Source of the DNA: GCA-003244245 sp049673305 | GTDB taxonomy: Bacteria; Actinomycetota; Actinomycetes; Mycobacteriales; Pseudonocardiaceae | Direction: 5' to 3' | Length of the DNA stretch: 64,000 nt | NCBI GenBank assembly: GCA_049673305.1 | Contig: JBATXM010000150.1 | Span: 10,248-74,247, forward strand | Shown here: one piece after another, positions 59,952-64,000 of the stretch | Position numbering within the stretch: position 1 is the first letter of the stretch | Layout of the letters: each line of letters opens with the position of its first letter | Notes under the pieces: model-generated | Database searches by the model: none | What the model was told of the DNA's origin: nothing | The model's input: only the letters and a program-made list of their open reading frames with translations | Position numbers and translations under genes: made by a program

Positions 59952-61280
59952 TCAACAGCTCCGCAGGAACCTATCGAGGACTCGAGTACCGAAGATCAGC
60001 CCGTCGATGGGCACCCGCTCGTCGACACCGTGGAACAGCGCGGCGAAATCGAGATCAGGCGGCAGCCGCAACGGCGAGAACCCGAAGCAGCGCATTCCCA
60101 ACCGGCTGAACGCCTTGGCATCAGTGCCGCCGGAGAGCATGTAGGGGATGGTTCGGGCACCAGGATCCTCCTGCTGGATCGCGGCGTCCATCGCGGCCAC
60201 CAGGCCACCATCGAAGGTAGTCTGCACCGGCGGCAGGTTGACCACCCATTCGCGGGTGACATCGGGGCCAAGCAGCTCGTCGACCTCCCGCTCGAACGCC
60301 GCCTGGCGACCGGGCAGCACCCGGCAGTCCACCACCGCCTCCGCCGTGGAGGGGATGACGTTGGCCTTGTACCCGGCGTTGAGCATCGTCGGGTTGGCGG
60401 TATCCCGCAACGTCGCGCCGACGATCCGGGCCAGCCCGCCCAGCTTGGCGACCGCACCGTCCAGATCGTCACCGGAGAAGTCCAGCCCGGTCTCCTCGCC
60501 GATCGCGGTGAGGAACTCCCGCACCGTGTCGGTCATCACCAGGGGGAAACGGTGTTTGCCCAGCCGGGTCACCGCCGCACACAGCGCGGTCACCGCGTTG
60601 TCCTCATGCACCATCGATCCGTGCCCGGCCCGGGCCCGGGCCCGCAGCCGCATCCAGGCAATGCCCTTCTCGGCGGTCTCGATCAGGTACAGCCGGCGTC
60701 CCTCCCGCACGGTCAGGGAGAACCCGCCGACCTCGCTGATCGCCTCAGTACAGCCCTCGAACAAGTCTGGACGGTGTTCGATCAACCAGTGCGAGCCGTA
60801 TCCACCGCCGGCCTCCTCGTCGGCCAGAAAGGCGAAAACCAGGTCGCGCGGCGGAACGATGCCCTCGCGCCGGAACCGCCGGGCGACGGCGATGGTCATC
60901 GCGAGCATGTCCTTCATGTCGACCGCGCCCCGGCCCCACAGGTAGCCGTCCTGCACCGCGCCGGAAAACGGGTGCACCGACCACTCAGCGGCGTCAGCGG
61001 GCACCACGTCGAGGTGGCCGTGGACAAGCAGCCCGCCACGTTGGGGGTCGGCACCGGGCAGCCGGGCGATCACGTTGCCCCGTCCGGGAGCCCCGGACTC
61101 GAGATAGATCGTCTCGAAACCCACCTCACCGAGCTTGCCGGCGACGTACTCCGCCGCGACCCGCTCTCCGACCAGAGTGTCTGGGTCACCAGTGTTGGTA
61201 CTGTCGATCCGGATCAGGTCACTGGCCAGGCCGACGACCTCATCTTCCGCAGTGCTGGTGGCATCTGCGAGTCCCTCCAT
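59952..61280 (-). CDS. M20-family metallopeptidase (DapE/ArgE-like, Rv2141c-like)
   Basis: 442 aa di-zinc enzyme. Metal ligands lie in LLVHGHLDVVPA, GRGAVDMKDM and FLADEEAGGGYG, and a His near the end (DFAALFHGVDERVP). The lid domain is present. True substrate (succinyl-diaminopimelate, acyl amino acid or dipeptide) cannot be read from the sequence. Confidence 0.9.
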   Translation of the reverse strand: MEGLADATSTAEDEVVGLASDLIRIDSTNTGDPDTLVGERVAAEYVAGKLGEVGFETIYLESGAPGRGNVIARLPGADPQRGGLLVHGHLDVVPADAAEWSVHPFSGAVQDGYLWGRGAVDMKDMLAMTIAVARRFRREGIVPPRDLVFAFLADEEAGGGYGSHWLIEHRPDLFEGCTEAISEVGGFSLTVREGRRLYLIETAEKGIAWMRLRARARAGHGSMVHEDNAVTALCAAVTRLGKHRFPLVMTDTVREFLTAIGEETGLDFSGDDLDGAVAKLGGLARIVGATLRDTANPTMLNAGYKANVIPSTAEAVVDCRVLPGRQAAFEREVDELLGPDVTREWVVNLPPVQTTFDGGLVAAMDAAIQQEDPGARTIPYMLSGGTDAKAFSRLGMRCFGFSPLRLPPDLDFAALFHGVDERVPIDGLIFGTRVLDRFLRSC

Positions 61281-61372
61281 CAGGTCTTCTTACCACCGTT
61301 GAACCACCGAAGCCACGATACCCGCGCCGGGTTTGGAGCCTCAGGTGGCGATCAGCTACCCTCGTGCAACAT

Positions 61373-61456
61373 GTCCGAGTGGCGGAATGGCAGACGCGCT
61401 AGCTTGAGGTGCTAGTCCCCGACTAGGGGGTGGGGGTTCAAGTCCCCCCTCGGACA
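61373..61456 (+). tRNA. tRNA-Leu (GAG)
   Basis: 84 nt. Acceptor GTCCGAG/CTCGGAC with discriminator A; anticodon stem CTAGC/GCTAG with loop TTGAGGT, anticodon GAG; long variable arm CCCCGACTAGGGGG; T-arm GGGGG TTCAAGT CCCCC. CCA is not encoded. Its 3' end served as the attachment site of an element whose recombinase tail reads into it. Confidence 0.95.
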
Positions 61457-61747
61457 CGCTCACTACCCCTACCGGTTGGTCGCATGGCCACGTTGCCAGT
61501 CTTGGCGCTGACATTGTAGACCATCTCCAGCTTGAGGGCAGGAGGATAACTCCTCCAGGCCAGCAGGGTCTGCACGATCATAGGGCGTGTCCCACGTCGC
61601 CTAGTTCGTCGATCATCGTGGCGATGTCTGTGTGGCTCAGTACACGTCCGACGGGAATCCTATCAAGATCGCGCGGGCTGCCTGTCGTTCCTCCTCCGCC
61701 TTGTTGAGTGCGTCCACGAGAGCCGCGGGATTCGCACCAGCTTCAAT
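61438..61747 (-). pseudogene. Decayed C-terminus of a serine recombinase/integrase reading into tRNA-Leu
   Basis: Three frames together read like the tail of actinobacterial site-specific recombinases. First is IEAGANPAALVDALNKAEEE, next LSHTDIATMIDELGDVGHAL. Last is YPPALKLEMVYNVSAK with RPTGRGSERVRGGT and TGA at 61438-61440, within the tRNA T-arm. The end GRGSERVRGGT is what such proteins show when integrated at a tRNA 3' end. The catalytic N-terminal domain is gone. Confidence 0.72.
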
Positions 61748-62343
61748 CGGCGTTGACCGACCGGTCCCACGCTAACGTCCCGTGAGTCAGTGACCGCTGC
61801 CACTCGGAAACGCACCAATCTTCCCAGCCTCGCGCGACTTGAGACAGTTTTGACACGTCGGTCGCGGGCGCGACAACTGGGTATAGTGTCATGAGTCACG
61901 ATGGGCTCGGTCAATCGGGAGATTGCACCAGGTTCGCTGCCCCTGACCGAATCGTGAGGGTATGTGGTCGTGCTCGTCGTCGCCGAACGCCTGGTGCATT
62001 GGACGGGACAGTGCCTCGAACCAATCCATGCCTGTACCTTACCTTTGACCATTGGGGTGAGCAGACTCCACCGGAAAGACGCAACCTAGCATCAACCTGA
62101 TCAGAACTCCAAAACGTTCTTAGACCCTCGCCAGTCCATCCTATGGGTGCCCTCACCGGGGGGTTCGCGCTGGCGAGGCGGCCGCCACCGCTTGCGCTGT
62201 CACCCAGCGGCTGATCTGCGGATACCCGCCGGCTGGCGATGCCGAAGTGTTCGAGTTGGTGAGCTTTGCCCTTGCAGTGTCCGGAGCTCACCGTCTTTTC
62301 AAGATCATGATATGAGTGTGCAATGACCGTGCGCGCCACAGAC
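61748..62343. other. Gene-free remnant region behind the recombinase scar
   Basis: About 600 bp with no supported gene. A minus-strand stretch near 62200-62290 reads HCKGKAHQLEHFGIASRRVSA, which faintly resembles the end of plasmid replication initiators, but this is weak. Probably residue of the integrated element. Confidence 0.35.
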
Positions 62344-62406
62344 CGCCATTCGGAGCCGAATGGCGAACGGGAAGCCGCCCACACCGCCATTTGGCTCCGA
62401 ATGGCG
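62344..62406. repeat. REP-like double palindrome, copy 2
   Basis: CGCCATTCGGAGCCGAATGGCG at 62344-62365, a 19-nt spacer, then CGCCATTTGGCTCCGAATGGCG at 62385-62406 (one mismatch). Order, orientation and spacer length equal copy 1 at 13585-13647. The spacer sequences differ, and so do the flanks apart from 2-3 bases. Confidence 0.9.
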
Positions 62407-62545
62407 ATAGCAGCTCGGAGTGTGGACAGTCGGGCGTTTCGTTCAGGACCCGGGGTCGAGTTTTAGCGCTCCCTGTTCTGGGACTGCCCCTGTTAGGCAC
62501 AGTTGTTTCATGATTGACTATCTTGAAACAATCGTGGAGTGGCGG

Positions 62546-62866
62546 GCACTTCAGACTGTTCGAGTCCCTGATCGCGCTGAACCTCCGGGTCTATGCCCAA
62601 GCCAACGAGGCAACGGTCCATCACCTGCGCACCCGCAACGGCGACCACGAAATCGACTTCATCATCGAACGAGACGACCACAAGATCGTCGCGCTGGAAG
62701 TCAAGCTCAGTTCCACCGTCGATGACTCCACACCCACCTGCACTGGCTACGCAACCACCTCGGACCCACCATCCTCGACACCGCCGTCATCACCACCACC
62801 GGCACCTACGCCTACCGCCGCAGCGACGGCATTGCGGTCATCCCAGCGGCCCTACTCGCGCCCTGA
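62546..62866 (+). pseudogene. C-terminal fragment of a DUF4143-type AAA ATPase, frameshifted
   Basis: It starts abruptly with LFESLIALNLRVYAQANEATVHHLRTRNGDHEIDFII, then ALEVKLSSTVDDS, the nuclease-like core of DUF4143. After about 62725 it goes on in another frame: HLHWLRNHLGPTILDTAVIT, TYAYRRSDGIAVIPAALLAP and TGA 62864-62866. The ATPase half (about 250 residues) is missing. Confidence 0.8.
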
Positions 62867-62931
62867 CAAGTATGCCGACAGCGCGATGCAACTGGCCGCG
62901 CACTACGGGGCCGGGCTCCTCAGCGCCAACC

Positions 62932-64000
62932 TCAGGTGACCACGTACTCCCCGTACTCGCCGGTCCGGGCGACCGAAATGATGATCTTCCGCAGTTCTTC
63001 GACGAAACGTAGGATGTTCTTGTGCGCGATGTCGGTATCCGGGTAGTGACAGGCCACCTGCAATCCCTCGTGAATCCTGGTGAACCAAACACCTACCTGA
63101 TCGCCGTGCGACATTCTGACGAGGGTGGACGCGTTCCACTCGGCCCACCGATCAGCCCCGGGCACGGCTCGTGCGTCAACGTAGGAGATCAGCGAGAACA
63201 GGTCGGGTGACGCGGGGCGGAAGTCTGACCCCAGCAGGTGCAGGACACGGGCGATGGGCACTCGGGCCAGAGACCTGTTGGTGCGCAGGGCATCGCGTGC
63301 CATTTCCAGTACTCCCCGGAAGTCCTGGGCCTGCGCTGTGGGGATCTCGATCGGCGCCACACCGACGTACCACCCCACTGATTCCGACCACTGCGACCGC
63401 ACCCGGGTGTGGAGCGGGACGACAATTCGGCAGGTGGGGCGGCCACCGACCTCAAGGACGGCGATGCTGGAGATAGCCAGGATGCCAGGAAGGATGCCCC
63501 CGGACCGCCGACAGTACGCGTCGAATCCTGCCGCGTCCGAGTCGTCCACCAGCATCTCCGCCAGGATAGTTTGCTGGGGTAGCTCACCGGGGACGACTCC
63601 GAGGTCCAAGGGGAAGGTCGGCAGCATGCCGTCGCAGGAGGCGACAAATTCCCTCCAGCGCGCGACGATCTCGTGGGAGTCGTCAATCTGATCGGCCTGT
63701 GCCCGCTCGATCGCACAGAAGTCCGCATAGCTACTGACCTCCGGCGGCTCTGCCGCGCGGCCCTCGACGCTCGCCGCGTAGAGATCATGGATCTCCGCGG
63801 CCATAAGCTGGAGCGAGTAGGCATCGACGTTGATGTGATCAAAGGCCAGATACAAGCTGGTGGAATCGTCCCGAATGACAGCGGCATAAATGAAGCTCGG
63901 CCAGCTCAGCGAGTCTGTCGCCGCATCGAAGCGGCTCTGCAGATACTGGCACAGGTCTTCCGCCCGGGCGAAGTCGCCCACCACGTGGCGCGGCAGCGCC
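62932..64000 (-). CDS. Condensation-domain (NRPS C-domain/PapA-like) acyltransferase, 5' end beyond window
   Basis: The frame is open to the window end. FDHINVDAYSLQL replaces the classical HHxxxDG, with His and Asp retained. Downstream RIVVPLHTRVRSQWSESVGWYVG and DLFSLISYVDAR are seen. The active-site motif comes only about 50 residues after GTG 63984, whereas C-domains have more than 100 residues before it, so the start lies outside. It may acylate a lipid or a peptide; no NRPS modules follow on the 3' side. Confidence 0.8.
   Translation of the reverse strand, partial: ALPRHVVGDFARAEDLCQYLQSRFDAATDSLSWPSFIYAAVIRDDSTSLYLAFDHINVDAYSLQLMAAEIHDLYAASVEGRAAEPPEVSSYADFCAIERAQADQIDDSHEIVARWREFVASCDGMLPTFPLDLGVVPGELPQQTILAEMLVDDSDAAGFDAYCRRSGGILPGILAISSIAVLEVGGRPTCRIVVPLHTRVRSQWSESVGWYVGVAPIEIPTAQAQDFRGVLEMARDALRTNRSLARVPIARVLHLLGSDFRPASPDLFSLISYVDARAVPGADRWAEWNASTLVRMSHGDQVGVWFTRIHEGLQVACHYPDTDIAHKNILRFVEELRKIIISVARTGEYGEYVVT

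Noticed and set aside
61663..62052. Minus-strand frame of 129 codons after tRNA-Leu
   Set aside because: Arg-rich translation in the wrong frame of the recombinase scar; not supported.

Overview
The window is high-GC DNA from an actinobacterium. The evidence is GTG/TTG starts, strings of genes overlapping by 1-8 nt, a proteasomal ATPase ending in GQYL, mycothiol ligase MshC, and gene order close to two Mycobacterium tuberculosis blocks. These are glyS-smtB-zur-uppS-recO-era-CBS-ybeY-phoH-rsmE-dnaJ-hrcA-hemW-sir, and mpa-recB-hisE-metH-PAC2-mshC-DUF3090-phosphatase-lppL-M20 peptidase. A complete hopanoid cluster and the absence of PE/PPE genes argue against Mycobacterium itself. A Pseudonocardiales or Frankiales-like lineage is my inference; no species can be named.

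Layout. 1-14.9 kb is a conserved housekeeping block: glycyl-tRNA synthesis, zinc regulation, undecaprenyl diphosphate synthesis, DNA repair, ribosome maturation, heat shock and heme chaperone. 14.9-19.1 kb is a sulfate assimilation operon (leader peptide, sir, cysD, cysN) without cysH. 19.2-23.6 kb is an accessory island between intact cysN and a 44-bp cysN-like scrap. It holds a BrnT/RHH-type toxin-antitoxin pair between two tRNA-T-arm-like direct repeats, an NB-ARC/TPR (NLR-like) ATPase coupled to a small partner carrying the same putative amyloid signalling motif, and a frameshifted hypothetical gene. 23.6-31.4 kb is conserved again (mpa, recB-like, hisE, metH, PAC2). 31.4-41.2 kb is the hopanoid cluster: hpnC-hpnD-hpnE-shc-hpnG-hpnH in one overlapping operon, a divergent PucR-type regulator, and hpnO. 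Its HpnG is fused to an internally deleted IspH lacking all three iron-sulfur cysteines. 41.4-48.1 kb carries an XRE regulator, an alkaline-phosphatase-fold enzyme, mshC and a VWA/AAA+ pair.

48.1-54.2 kb is a second accessory region. It has a Gly/Pro-rich exported protein, two tandem secreted glycine-rich proteins that look like PGRS domains on Sec signal peptides, a shrunken duplicate of the SCO1664/DUF3090 genes found 3 kb away, an orphan HlyD-type adaptor, and a toxin-antitoxin locus with a broken toxin. 54.2-61.3 kb returns to conserved genes. A tRNA-Leu(GAG) at 61.37 kb carries the decayed C-terminus of a serine recombinase that reads into its 3' end, so 61.4-62.9 kb is the scar of an integrated element. 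The window ends in a truncated condensation-domain gene.

Conserved blocks are tightly packed. The accessory segments carry frameshifts, in-frame stops and partial duplications, so they appear to be decaying. A palindromic REP-like element occurs twice, 49 kb apart. The leading candidates for something new are the NLR/amyloid-motif pair, the HpnG-IspH deletion fusion and the paired secreted PGRS-like proteins.
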